Shown here one piece after another: positions 37,821 through 47,616 of a stretch of 54,947 bases of DNA. The translations under genes and the position numbers were made by a program. The stretch is from Candidatus Woesearchaeota archaeon. Lineage in GTDB: Archaea; Nanobdellota; Nanobdellia; Woesearchaeales; ARS49. The stretch lies in the NCBI GenBank assembly GCA_016929895.1, contig JAFGHW010000015.1, positions 1 through 54,947 on the forward strand. The letters are read 5' to 3'. The notes beneath the pieces are model-generated. The model saw nothing but the letters and a program-made list of their open reading frames with translations, was not told the DNA's origin and did not search any database. Position 1 is the first letter of the stretch. Every line of letters begins with the position of its first letter.

Positions 37821-39209
37821 AGGATTCTCATATACCCGGTAATAACACAAACCATAATTATCATCAAAAGCCAGCTCAAAATTCTTATTTAGAAATTCTA
37901 TTGTCTTATTCTTGTCTTGTTTGCATTTTTCATTAGCAGGATAACACATAATCCCGCCGCCACAATTGTCAAGAAAAACATACTGAATTTTATAATCCTT
38001 TGTCTTGAGATAATTATAAAATAATGTAGAAGCGTCGCTATTAAAATCAGTATAATAAATCTTTTTAATACTCGCATCAGAATAAATAACAGGATTAGGA
38101 TGACTGACCCAAACCTCCCCAACAGGCGATTTATCCTCTAAAAAATTAAGATAATCCTGGTTATATTCTGGATTCACAGCTATTTCTTTGGTTATTATGA
38201 AATTTGCGCCCTGAAACACAGAAAAACACAGCAAAGCAATTAATACCCAACGAAAATGTTTTTGCTTTTTAAAAACAAAATCAATGCCAGAACCTGAAAA
38301 CATAGCAACAAAAGGCAGGAATAAAATTAAATAACGATAATCACGGCAAGCCAAACCAGTAAAATAAATCAAAGGAACAAACAAAAACAAAGCAGGAGTT
38401 AAGTGTTTAAAATGGTACTTTTTCACAAAAAGATACAATCCAGGAAAAGCAAACAAATGAAACCAATTCTCTTCAAACAGTTTTGCCAAATAAAACCACC
38501 AATCAAACTTTCTGAAAAAATTACAACCCATAACCTGGCTAATAACAACTCTGGCATCAATCAAAGGAAGCAAAGGACTGCTATACATAAAAAAATTAAA
38601 AATCAAAAATATTCCTGCAGGAATTGCAAAACCGGCAATTAATTTTGCAGAATGCTTAAATTCAAATCTAAGAAAAAGCATTATTAAAAAAGGCAATAAA
38701 AACATTGCGGCTGGAAACTTGGATAAAAAAGCCAAGCCAACTAAAAAACCAGCCCAAAAAAAGTATTCTTTTTCAAACAAGAACAAAGACAATAAAATAA
38801 TGAATAAAACAATAGTTTCAGTATAAACATGATAGGTCATTTGCAGAACAATAGAGCTAAAAGCAAAAATAATCACTGCAAAAATAGCAGTTTTCTTATT
38901 AAAATAATGCTCTGCAAGAAAATAAAACAAAACAATAGAGGCCAAACTAAGAATAAATTCCAATATTCTCCCAAAAACAACAGGATTTAATTTTAAAAAC
39001 CAAGCCAAACCAAGAATAATCGGCAAGAATATCGGCCTAATATGCTCCCAAAGGCCGGCATTTCCCAAAGAAAACAAATACTTGCCCATGCCAACATAAA
39101 CCGCAGTATCCCACCAAATCTCATGAAAATCCAAAAGAAAAACAAGTTTTACAACTAATGCAATTGTGAATATGTATATGAAAAATCGGTTATCTTTCCC
39201 CCAGCCCAT
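37812..39209 (-). CDS. GT39/ArnT-like GT-C membrane glycosyltransferase
   Basis: Polytopic; FHEIWWDTAVYVGMGKYLFSLG...WEHIRPIFLPIILGLAW. Confidence 0.8.
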   Translation of the reverse strand: MGWGKDNRFFIYIFTIALVVKLVFLLDFHEIWWDTAVYVGMGKYLFSLGNAGLWEHIRPIFLPIILGLAWFLKLNPVVFGRILEFILSLASIVLFYFLAEHYFNKKTAIFAVIIFAFSSIVLQMTYHVYTETIVLFIILLSLFLFEKEYFFWAGFLVGLAFLSKFPAAMFLLPFLIMLFLRFEFKHSAKLIAGFAIPAGIFLIFNFFMYSSPLLPLIDARVVISQVMGCNFFRKFDWWFYLAKLFEENWFHLFAFPGLYLFVKKYHFKHLTPALFLFVPLIYFTGLACRDYRYLILFLPFVAMFSGSGIDFVFKKQKHFRWVLIALLCFSVFQGANFIITKEIAVNPEYNQDYLNFLEDKSPVGEVWVSHPNPVIYSDASIKKIYYTDFNSDASTLFYNYLKTKDYKIQYVFLDNCGGGIMCYPANEKCKQDKNKTIEFLNKNFELAFDDNYGLCYYRVYENPLF

Positions 39210-39296
39210 ACTTAGTGTAGAGAATAAGCTATTTATTAATGTTGCGATATATGAATATTATTAGTCATCCTGAGAATTTAAACTACACAATAATTT

Positions 39297-41429
39297 TCAC
39301 TCAAACACCGGATTAATGTCTCCGAAAGTAACTTGCTCTGGGTATTCCTTGATAATCCTATAACCATAAGGATAAGGCATGGAATGAAACAAAATAGCTC
39401 TTCTATTTTTATCCTCATCAAGCCAATCTTTTATTGCAAGATAATCGTCCTCATTATGAACTCTTGCGCCTAAAGCAGCGGCATTTACTTCTCTTGCCTT
39501 ATCAACAATCTTATACATATCAGAAAAATCATTCATGCCCACAAAATGAACATCCAAAGGATAATACTGCTTTAAAATCCTAAAATAACGAGCAGGAGTA
39601 TCATAATATGAAAAAGAAAAACGCTTTTTATCACTAACATCGCTAACCACAAAAGTTTCATTAAGAAAAAACTCAACAGGCCTGCTGCCGATTATAGCAG
39701 TATAACCAGTAACATATAATGGCGGACTTCCAAAAACCGAAGCATTAGAGCCTAATAATAAAGGATAGTATTTATCAGGAAAACTAATAACAGTAATTCC
39801 CTTGTCACTCAAATATTTAGCAGCCTTTGCCTTGCCAGGATGGTCGCCGCAACCAATAACAAAAGAAGCATTATACCTAATGGCCTGCTCAACAAGCATA
39901 TTAATACCATGAGTATCAACAATAACCACAACATCCTCTCTCAAAAATCTGTTGGTAGGATAAGAAACCTTATCCCAGGGAACCTCAAAACGAAAAACAC
40001 CATTTTCATCAGGAGCATACCATTTTCCATTAATTTTAACAACAACAGTTCCAGAAGCAGTTAAATGCTTAAAACCGACCTGCCTTAATTCCTTAATCCT
40101 GGCGCCCTCATGCCAGCCAATCTTGGGCATAAGATTAGCATTGTCATAAGTAAGACGCTCTGAAAAAACAGACAATAATTTATCCCTATCAAGCTCATAT
40201 TCGGTCAAAAGCTCCAAACGATCTGCCCTGTAAAAAGGCGAAAAAAACAATTGATAACTAAGCCAATCACGATTAACACGGTCAACCTGAGAAACAAGAA
40301 CATCATCCGCAGTAATAACTTTTTTAGATTTGCCAATAATCATCTTCTCAGCATCTTTAGGAAAAACAGGATTAATATCCAGCTCTGACAAGTCATACTC
40401 AAACTTAATCTGCTGATTCAAAGCCAAACGCTCATCAAGCTTAGAACGAAACATATTCCCCTCAGTCTTCCATAACTTAGAAGCCTTTAACAAATACTCC
40501 CTGCGATTACGCCCGCAACCAACAGAAGCAATTGTCTCAAAAATCACTGCTTTTTCCTCATTAGACTCAGGCTTAACAGCATCATAAAAATCTAAAGAAC
40601 CACAAACCAAAGAATCATTTTGAAGAATACGCCCAAGAACCAAGGAAATATCCCCTTTGGCAAAACCAGAAATATTCTCTTTAAGCAAAGCAAAGGAATT
40701 CTTAACAAATTTATCACGATCAATATCCAAAACATCAACAACATAAGTAAAATTAATAGACTGAGAATAAACATCCGCACGCTTAATCTTTTTCTTAACT
40801 ATCTGGTTCAGCTCATTAACATAAAATAATCCTTGTTTTTTAACATCATCAATAATAGTGGTCGGAGCTTTAGTTATTTCGTATTTTTGAAGAAGCATTT
40901 TAACAAGAGGCTCGTCTTCATAATCCTTGTCAATAGACAAAACAACAATATTATCCTCAAATTCCCTGCTAATCTCCTGCAAAATAAAACCCTGCCTTTC
41001 GCTTAAATCATCATCAATTTCATAAAAAAACAAAATAGGCACATATGGATTGTTGCATTCGTTATTCACCTTAGTAATTAAACTTAAAAATTGCAGCTCT
41101 AAAAGAAAATACTTTCTCTTTAAATAATCAAAATCTTTACGATTAAAAAAAGAAAAACACGAATAAGAACCCAATTCAACACCAACCCGCTGAATCTCCA
41201 TTTTAAGACTATTAATCCGCGCATTCATTACAGTACACTTATTACTATCAAATACATCAGAAAAAAGTGCTTCAGCCAAATAAGCATCAGTACTTAACTC
41301 ATGCTCGTTAATAACCTCCATAATACTTCCCAATCTAATAAAATCAAGACCATAATTCAAAAGAATACCCAAAATAAAAATAACAATAGTCAAAACCAGA
41401 CTTGTTATTAAAACATTTCTAGGATTCAT
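39297..41429 (-). CDS. membrane-anchored protein: N-terminal TM + CXXC-less thioredoxin-like fold + large unrecognised C-terminal region
   Basis: YVPILFFYEIDDDLSERQGFILQEISREFEDNIVVLSIDKDYEDEPLVKMLLQKYEITKAPTTIID; C-terminal IVDTHGINMLVEQAIRYNASFVIGCGDHPGKAKAAKYLSDKGITVISFPDKYYPLLLG. Confidence 0.75.
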   Translation of the reverse strand: MNPRNVLITSLVLTIVIFILGILLNYGLDFIRLGSIMEVINEHELSTDAYLAEALFSDVFDSNKCTVMNARINSLKMEIQRVGVELGSYSCFSFFNRKDFDYLKRKYFLLELQFLSLITKVNNECNNPYVPILFFYEIDDDLSERQGFILQEISREFEDNIVVLSIDKDYEDEPLVKMLLQKYEITKAPTTIIDDVKKQGLFYVNELNQIVKKKIKRADVYSQSINFTYVVDVLDIDRDKFVKNSFALLKENISGFAKGDISLVLGRILQNDSLVCGSLDFYDAVKPESNEEKAVIFETIASVGCGRNRREYLLKASKLWKTEGNMFRSKLDERLALNQQIKFEYDLSELDINPVFPKDAEKMIIGKSKKVITADDVLVSQVDRVNRDWLSYQLFFSPFYRADRLELLTEYELDRDKLLSVFSERLTYDNANLMPKIGWHEGARIKELRQVGFKHLTASGTVVVKINGKWYAPDENGVFRFEVPWDKVSYPTNRFLREDVVVIVDTHGINMLVEQAIRYNASFVIGCGDHPGKAKAAKYLSDKGITVISFPDKYYPLLLGSNASVFGSPPLYVTGYTAIIGSRPVEFFLNETFVVSDVSDKKRFSFSYYDTPARYFRILKQYYPLDVHFVGMNDFSDMYKIVDKAREVNAAALGARVHNEDDYLAIKDWLDEDKNRRAILFHSMPYPYGYRIIKEYPEQVTFGDINPVFE

Positions 41430-42060
41430 TATTATCTACCAATAATCTTTTTAATTCTTCATATGAAGTTAAACCTTGTTTTTTAACAGAATAATCAATA
41501 ACCAAACTAGGAGATTCGCTAATGTCATAATACTGCTCAAGAAATACCAATTCTGGCGCGTATGCTCTTTCGACAGCAAAAACCTGAACATTAAAGTCCT
41601 CAACAATCTGATCTAAAATTTTACCTTGTGTCAACGAATCAGGGTCGTTCCTGCTAAAATAAAACAAAATAATATTATCCTTAATATTGCACTCGTCTTG
41701 CAATTCATGATACAAAATAAAAGTCTTTATCTGCATTAAATGGTACTTTTTCTTAAGAAAATCATAATTATATTCTCCTAAATCCTGCTTGGCTGTTTGA
41801 GACGCCAAAAGCTTGCCCAAACGCCACAATTCTTTAGACAAAGAAGACAAACGGATTTTTGAGAGTTCACAATTCTTATCAAAATCCTTAAACAATTCCT
41901 GCTCAATCAAATAAGACTCTGTACTTAATTCACTGTTTCTGATTATTTTATTGATCTCCTTTAACTCAGGGTTAGAAAAGGAATTGCCCACAATCACACC
42001 TATAACAAAAACCAAAATCAGCAAAACCAAGGTAGTTGCAAAAACCTGTTTTTTAACCAT
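41419..42060 (-). CDS. membrane-anchored CXXC-less thioredoxin-like protein, paralog of the N-terminal region of the downstream gene
   Basis: ELSTESYLIEQELF...IILFYFSRNDPDSLTQGKILDQIVEDFNVQVFAVERAYAPELVFLEQYYDISESPSLVID. Confidence 0.78.
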   Translation of the reverse strand: MVKKQVFATTLVLLILVFVIGVIVGNSFSNPELKEINKIIRNSELSTESYLIEQELFKDFDKNCELSKIRLSSLSKELWRLGKLLASQTAKQDLGEYNYDFLKKKYHLMQIKTFILYHELQDECNIKDNIILFYFSRNDPDSLTQGKILDQIVEDFNVQVFAVERAYAPELVFLEQYYDISESPSLVIDYSVKKQGLTSYEELKRLLVDNNES

Positions 42061-43483
42061 TTAAATTGCCTGAATCAGTATATTCCCAAATTTCACAGTA
42101 GTTATTATGATACCTTCTTTTAAAAGTTTCGGCGTTGTTCAAAAGGAAATGAAGTCCCTGATACTTTTTATTCCATATTTGGCCTTGAAATAAATCGCCA
42201 TGAATCAAAATATAATCTATCCTATTTTTTTCCAACAATAGTTGAGTCTCTCTTAGATCGAAAGAATTCCATAAGATATTATACTCATGCCTATTCTTGT
42301 CAGTTTCAAAAAAATCGTTTAATAAAACAGAACGTTCAGCCCAAAACTCAATAAAAAATCCATCCCCTTTGTGCGCAAAAAACCTGCTTGATTTAGGAGT
42401 ATTCTCTCTCGACCATTCGAGACACTCCACCAAATCATTATTAGGCGGCAATTCGCTTAAAACAATAGCATGAGACAAAGCAGAAAACAAGAAACAACAG
42501 AACAATATCAACAATACAAAATTCCTCAATTTTTTCAAACTCCATTTTTTAACATATAAAACATAATAAGCAGAGCCTGCTAAAATAGAAACAATAATAT
42601 TAGAATAAATAAACAATGATTTATTTGCAAAAGAAAAAAGCAACAAAACCAGCATTAACAGATAGATTTTGTATAATTTCTTTTTGTAACGCCATATAAA
42701 AAAAAGCCCTGTCACCGACAAAAGCAATGAAACAATACTAAACCCATAAATACTCCCGAGATCAGAAATAAAGCCGTCTGAAGACTGATTAGAAAAATCA
42801 TGGGCCAGATAATACGGCAAATGAAAAGCGACTATTATAAACAAGATAAGCGCCAAAATAATATAAAACCTGCAGCCGATTTTCTTCTTATACAAACAGT
42901 AAGCAAGCAATATTATTAAAATAAAAACCGAATGACTTATCCCCAAAAAGGAAAGAAGCGCCAAGACAGGCAGAGAAAGTACAAAAAATATTTTTTTCTC
43001 TTTTTGGAATAAAAAAAAACTTAAGGCAAAAAGAAACAAAGCCAATGCCCTTGGACCAGACAAAGCAAATGTTGAAATAAAAATAGGGGACAGCACAAAA
43101 ACAAATAAAATAAACAAGGAACGAAGATATTTGAACTTAATATCTGAAAAAGACAGATGCAGAAATATTAAAGACAATAAACCCAACAAAACAGGAAAGA
43201 CTATTGAAACCAATTCCAATGGGAAAACAAAACTGAGAGCGGCCAGAAATAAATGATAAACATTTAAGTGATACTTTTCATTTGATAATGGATCCTGCTC
43301 TATGAATCCATTCTTTGCTATCTCAGAAGCCAATCTGGCGTGATAATGAGCTTCAGGGCCAATAAAAATATTATTTCCATTGGACAATCTAAAAAAGTAA
43401 GGCAAAACCAAAATAAAAAAAGCAATCAAAAACAAAGCAACTAAATATTGTTTATTATTCACGCGACCACCTTTAACTGGCAA
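42053..43483 (-). CDS. STT3/oligosaccharyltransferase-like GT-C membrane protein
   Basis: IGPEAHYHARLASEIAKNGFIEQDPLS; about 11 TMs; soluble C-terminus LEWSRENTPKSSRFFAHKGDGFFIEFWAERSVL. Confidence 0.7.
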   Translation of the reverse strand: MPVKGGRVNNKQYLVALFLIAFFILVLPYFFRLSNGNNIFIGPEAHYHARLASEIAKNGFIEQDPLSNEKYHLNVYHLFLAALSFVFPLELVSIVFPVLLGLLSLIFLHLSFSDIKFKYLRSLFILFVFVLSPIFISTFALSGPRALALFLFALSFFLFQKEKKIFFVLSLPVLALLSFLGISHSVFILIILLAYCLYKKKIGCRFYIILALILFIIVAFHLPYYLAHDFSNQSSDGFISDLGSIYGFSIVSLLLSVTGLFFIWRYKKKLYKIYLLMLVLLLFSFANKSLFIYSNIIVSILAGSAYYVLYVKKWSLKKLRNFVLLILFCCFLFSALSHAIVLSELPPNNDLVECLEWSRENTPKSSRFFAHKGDGFFIEFWAERSVLLNDFFETDKNRHEYNILWNSFDLRETQLLLEKNRIDYILIHGDLFQGQIWNKKYQGLHFLLNNAETFKRRYHNNYCEIWEYTDSGNLNG

Positions 43484-44967
43484 GATTCAATCTTGTGATA
43501 TATGCTGACTTTATTATTTCCGTAGATTTTTTCAAAACATTTTCCTGAAGAGACATACGGCAAAAAATTAATATTCAAAAAAGACCTTATTTTAGGAGAA
43601 AAATAAATATAATCTGCATTGTATTTGTTCATCAAATCAACAACCTCAATCTCGAAAGAAGATATAAAGATTTTTTCAACATCTTTTAATCTTTGTTCAA
43701 CATCTGTTCTCAAGAAAAAAGAGTAATCAATCACATTTTTCCTGTTGGCAATTGCGGTAATGAGATTTCCCTCCTTAATAGAAGCTACTATGACCGAATC
43801 TTCAGGAGTTTTTTCTCTAAGCCAAGCCAAAGCGTCAACTTCATCCTTGGTCACATAGCTGCCTATTGTATGATTCGCCAATACCAAAGAAGGAAAAACA
43901 GATGTAATAACAAATGCGATTATAACAAAAATAATGAAGAAATACAAAAAATTTGATGCTCTTGTTTGTTTTACATAATTAAGAAATATTTTGAAATACT
44001 GGGAAAATAACAAAACAAGAATCAAGCCAAAAAACATTAAACCAATTTTTAATTCTATCAAGCGAATCCATAACAACAAACCTGTTAGTAAAGCAAAACT
44101 AATAAGCAAATAAACATCCTTTCTGTTCTCCTTAAACAAATACCTAAAAACCAAATAAATGCCATAAATCAAAGGAACGACCCCAACCATGTAAATAGCT
44201 TCCAAAGCATTAATACTTGAAAAATTCTCGCTTAATAATTGAGCAGGAATATTCTGCCAGATAACATTAATGCCATGAAATAAAAAAAGCTTCTTGTATA
44301 ATAAAAATTGGGCCCACAAGACAAAAAAAACAGAAAACAAAGAAATCTCTATTTCTGCGCCATCTTGCTGTAAATTGCCTATAATCAAAAGAATTTGATA
44401 CAATAATAAGCCCATACAAAAAACAAGAACAAACGGATGCAAAAAGGATAAAAAAACAAGAATCAGAATGTAATAATAAAAAACGGATTTATTGCGAATA
44501 TGCATGAACAAATATAACAACAAAAGAATCAATGGAAATACCAAGGAATAAACTGAAATGTTATTCAAATCAGCGAAAAAAATAGGAACAAAACCAGAAA
44601 TAAACCCAATCAAAACGCCAATTCCCTTATTTTTAGAAATCCTAAAACCAATAAGATACGCAAGAAAAATTACAGACGACGCAAAAATATTCGGGAGCAA
44701 CTTTGCGGCAATAGATACTGGCATAAACAAAGCAAAAAAAGCAATAATATAATGAAAAACTGGCGAAAAAATAAAACTATTTCCTGAATACGACAAATCA
44801 TCTTTAAAAAAAGGCAGGCCTGTTGATTTTATATTCTCTATTTGCCTTAAATTAAAATAAGCATCATCTGATGAAAAAAAAGGAGTAGAAAACGCAAAAT
44901 ATAATCTAGCGCCCAATACCAATAAAAATATAACAAATAAAGCAACCCCACCATACTTCTTAAACAT
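43459..44967 (-). CDS. STT3/oligosaccharyltransferase-like GT-C membrane protein
   Basis: FSSDDAYFNLRQIENIKSTGLPFFKDDLSYSG; polytopic; ALAWLREKTPEDSVIVASIKEGNLITAIANRKNV. Confidence 0.72.
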   Translation of the reverse strand: MFKKYGGVALFVIFLLVLGARLYFAFSTPFFSSDDAYFNLRQIENIKSTGLPFFKDDLSYSGNSFIFSPVFHYIIAFFALFMPVSIAAKLLPNIFASSVIFLAYLIGFRISKNKGIGVLIGFISGFVPIFFADLNNISVYSLVFPLILLLLYLFMHIRNKSVFYYYILILVFLSFLHPFVLVFCMGLLLYQILLIIGNLQQDGAEIEISLFSVFFVLWAQFLLYKKLFLFHGINVIWQNIPAQLLSENFSSINALEAIYMVGVVPLIYGIYLVFRYLFKENRKDVYLLISFALLTGLLLWIRLIELKIGLMFFGLILVLLFSQYFKIFLNYVKQTRASNFLYFFIIFVIIAFVITSVFPSLVLANHTIGSYVTKDEVDALAWLREKTPEDSVIVASIKEGNLITAIANRKNVIDYSFFLRTDVEQRLKDVEKIFISSFEIEVVDLMNKYNADYIYFSPKIRSFLNINFLPYVSSGKCFEKIYGNNKVSIYHKIESCQLKVVA

Positions 44968-45069
44968 TACCTTAATTGAAAGAATACAGTTTATAAAGGT
45001 TTTGGGTTTAGAAAAATTCCGATTTCAGATAGGAAAAGTATATAAATCACTCTTGGCTGTGAAATATCT

Positions 45070-45750
45070 ATGCACGAGAGAAAAATAACCACCGGAAGCC
45101 TGATTTTAGATGAGTTTTTAGAAGGCGGCTATGAAACAGATGCCATAACCACTATTTACGGACCATCTGGATCTGGAAAGACCAATTTTATGGCTCTTGC
45201 TGCGGTGAATATGGCAAAAACAGGCAAAAAAGTAATATACGTAGATACAGAAGGAGGATTTTCTATTGCACGACTAAAACAAATCATTCCAGAATACAAA
45301 GAAATCCTCAATAATATTCTATTTTTACAACCAACAACATTTGAAGAACAAAAAAAAGACTTTGCCAAATTAAAAGACATGGTCAATGAAAAAATCGGGC
45401 TAATAATTGTAGACACGATTGCAATGCTTTACCGCCTGGTTCGCGTGCAAGACGTGCAAGAAGTCAACAGAGAACTCGGAATACAAATAGGATATTTAAC
45501 TGAAATAGCACGAAAGAAAAAAATCCCTGTCTTGGTAACAAACCAAGTATACACATCATTTGAATCACGAGACAGAATTAACATGGTTGGCGGAGACCTA
45601 TTAAAATACGGCTCCAAATGCCTAATAGAACTGCAAGCAGGGCATACAGGCAAACGAAAAGCAATATTAAGAAAGCACCGCAGTATTGCCGGAGAAAAAG
45701 AGATATATTTCAGAATAATCCCGCAAGGAATCGGGCCTATTGAAACATGA
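45070..45750 (+). CDS. radB: DNA repair/recombination protein RadB
   Basis: ITTGSLILDEFLEGGYETDAITTIYGPSGSGKTNFM, VIYVDTEGGFS, LIIVDTIAMLYRL; leaderless TATA spacing. Confidence 0.9.
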   Translation: MHERKITTGSLILDEFLEGGYETDAITTIYGPSGSGKTNFMALAAVNMAKTGKKVIYVDTEGGFSIARLKQIIPEYKEILNNILFLQPTTFEEQKKDFAKLKDMVNEKIGLIIVDTIAMLYRLVRVQDVQEVNRELGIQIGYLTEIARKKKIPVLVTNQVYTSFESRDRINMVGGDLLKYGSKCLIELQAGHTGKRKAILRKHRSIAGEKEIYFRIIPQGIGPIET

Positions 45751-45751
45751 G

Positions 45752-46348
45752 TTATTCTTCAGTAAAGTCCTCTACTGTAAATTTAGGTTCTCCTTTTAAC
45801 AAACCCTTATTTTTCAAGAACTCTCTTGTTAAAATATAAAAAAACAATCCAAGAGACTTCTTGCCCTTGTTATTGCATGGAACAACCACATCCAGATCAT
45901 TGGATTGATTATTAGTGTCGCACAATGCTATCACAGGAACACCGACTGACAAAGCATCCTTAACAGCATTTCTATCAGGCCAGGAATCAACAACCAACAT
46001 TATTTTTACTTCTAAATAATTATCTAATTTGGGGTTTGTTAAAATACCAGGAGGATATCTTCCTGCAAAACCCTTAACGCCTGTTAGCTTTGAGAATGCT
46101 TTAACAGCTTTCCAGCCATTTTCTCTTCTACAAACAATTAAAATATCCTCGGGAGCATATCTAGATAAAAAGTCAGAAGCAATTTTGATTCTCTCATCAA
46201 TCTTTTGCAAATTCAAAACAGACAAACCATCTGTTCGGGTCTTATAAATAAAGCGCTCCATATACTTAGTTCTAAACTTAGTACCAATATGAATGCCTGA
46301 TTTAAGATACTGGTCCTGTGCTACTAAAAAACTTTGATTTTCTGCCAT
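45752..46348 (-). CDS. rpsB: 30S ribosomal protein S2
   Basis: GIHIGTKFRTKYMERFIYKTRTDGLSVLNLQKIDERI, FAGRYPPGILTNP, DSWPDRNAVKDALSVGVPVIALCDTNN. Confidence 0.95.
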   Translation of the reverse strand: MAENQSFLVAQDQYLKSGIHIGTKFRTKYMERFIYKTRTDGLSVLNLQKIDERIKIASDFLSRYAPEDILIVCRRENGWKAVKAFSKLTGVKGFAGRYPPGILTNPKLDNYLEVKIMLVVDSWPDRNAVKDALSVGVPVIALCDTNNQSNDLDVVVPCNNKGKKSLGLFFYILTREFLKNKGLLKGEPKFTVEDFTEE

Positions 46349-46440
46349 TATAACTGTTTTTTTATAACCTCAACAGCCATTGCTTACATTCCAAGCCGGT
46401 TTGCAAGCGTTGGTAATAGAGAATAAGAGAATTAGAATGT

Positions 46441-47085
46441 TTATAAAGGTTGTGGTTTCTTGTCTAATAAATAATTCAAGTAATTGGTGTTTGATTTGGT
46501 GACTAAATGAAATTTAACATTGAATAAAGGACCAAATAATTCTCTTAATTCTTCATCCTGGTAAAAAGAAAACCATCGTTTAGTGCCTGGATAACGATTA
46601 TCCTCTACAAAGCCTTCACCATCCCCTTGTTTTACACCTAAATAAATAATACTATTATTTTTAGATATATTATGAATTTGCTTTAAAATATCTGGCAATT
46701 TATCTTTAGGAACATGAAACAAAGAAGCATAAGCCCAGATTCCATCAAAGGATTCACTATGAAAATCCAAATCCGCAAAATTCATAAGCCTGGCATCTAT
46801 TCCCCTTTCTTTGCAATGATCCACCATTGCTTCAGAGATATCAATGGCAATCACATCATGCCCTTTTTCTTTAAAATAAACAGAATAATTACCAGTGCCG
46901 CAGCCAATATCTAAAACCTTGCTATTTTTTTTAGGCAATATTCCTTCGAAGGTTTCTAAAATTTGTTTTTAAAATAAACTCAACTCATTAAAACAGTTAA
47001 TTAATTTAGATTCAAATTTGTGGATGAACCTATTATAACTTTCTCTGGTTTCGCTAATATAATCGGACAGACTATTTGAATTCAT
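46441..47085 (-). pseudogene. class I SAM-dependent methyltransferase interrupted by one in-frame TAA (46969-46971)
   Basis: ATG 47085: MNSNSLSDYISETRESYNRFIHKFESKLINCFNELSLF*KQILETFEGILPKKNSKVLDIGCGTGNYSVYFKEKGHDVIAIDISEAM; the N-terminal segment and the 46938 ORF are in the same frame. Confidence 0.7.
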
Positions 47086-47587
47086 CTAGCGCCCCATGAA
47101 CAGCACCCTTAGGAGTTAACTCGCTTTTGTAAAGTTTAATACTCTTTACATCAAATTCTATTTCTTTTGTTTTGATAGATTTTAACTGTTTTATGTAATC
47201 TTGCTTGTTTTTTACAAACTTAATTCTAGCCAAAGTTATATGAGGATGGAATCTTTCGTCTTTTGTTAGATTTAGTTCTTTTTCGATTTTGTTTTTTAAT
47301 TCTATTATTTTATCTTTTGGCTCTAAACCAATCCAGACAACTCTTATAAAATCTTCAGAAGGAAAAACGCCCAATTCAGTTGTTTTTGCCTTGAATTTAT
47401 TGAATTTAACTTTTTTTAGACCATCTATTATCTTTTTAGTTTCGTTTTCATCACATTCTCCCAAGAATCTCAAAGTCAAATGGAATTCTTTGGTTAAATT
47501 AGATTTAGAATCTGGCAATTTTTTCTGAATCTGCCTAATATATTCTTTAGCATCATCAGAAACATCAAAAGCAATGAACAAACGCAT
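47072..47587 (-). CDS. thpR: RNA 2',3'-cyclic phosphodiesterase (LigT/ThpR-like)
   Basis: FHLTLRFLGE and FHPHITLARIK HxT/HxT-type motifs. Confidence 0.9.
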   Translation of the reverse strand: MRLFIAFDVSDDAKEYIRQIQKKLPDSKSNLTKEFHLTLRFLGECDENETKKIIDGLKKVKFNKFKAKTTELGVFPSEDFIRVVWIGLEPKDKIIELKNKIEKELNLTKDERFHPHITLARIKFVKNKQDYIKQLKSIKTKEIEFDVKSIKLYKSELTPKGAVHGALDEFK

Positions 47588-47616
47588 TTTTCAAAAGAAA
47601 AAAATAAAGAAGAACT

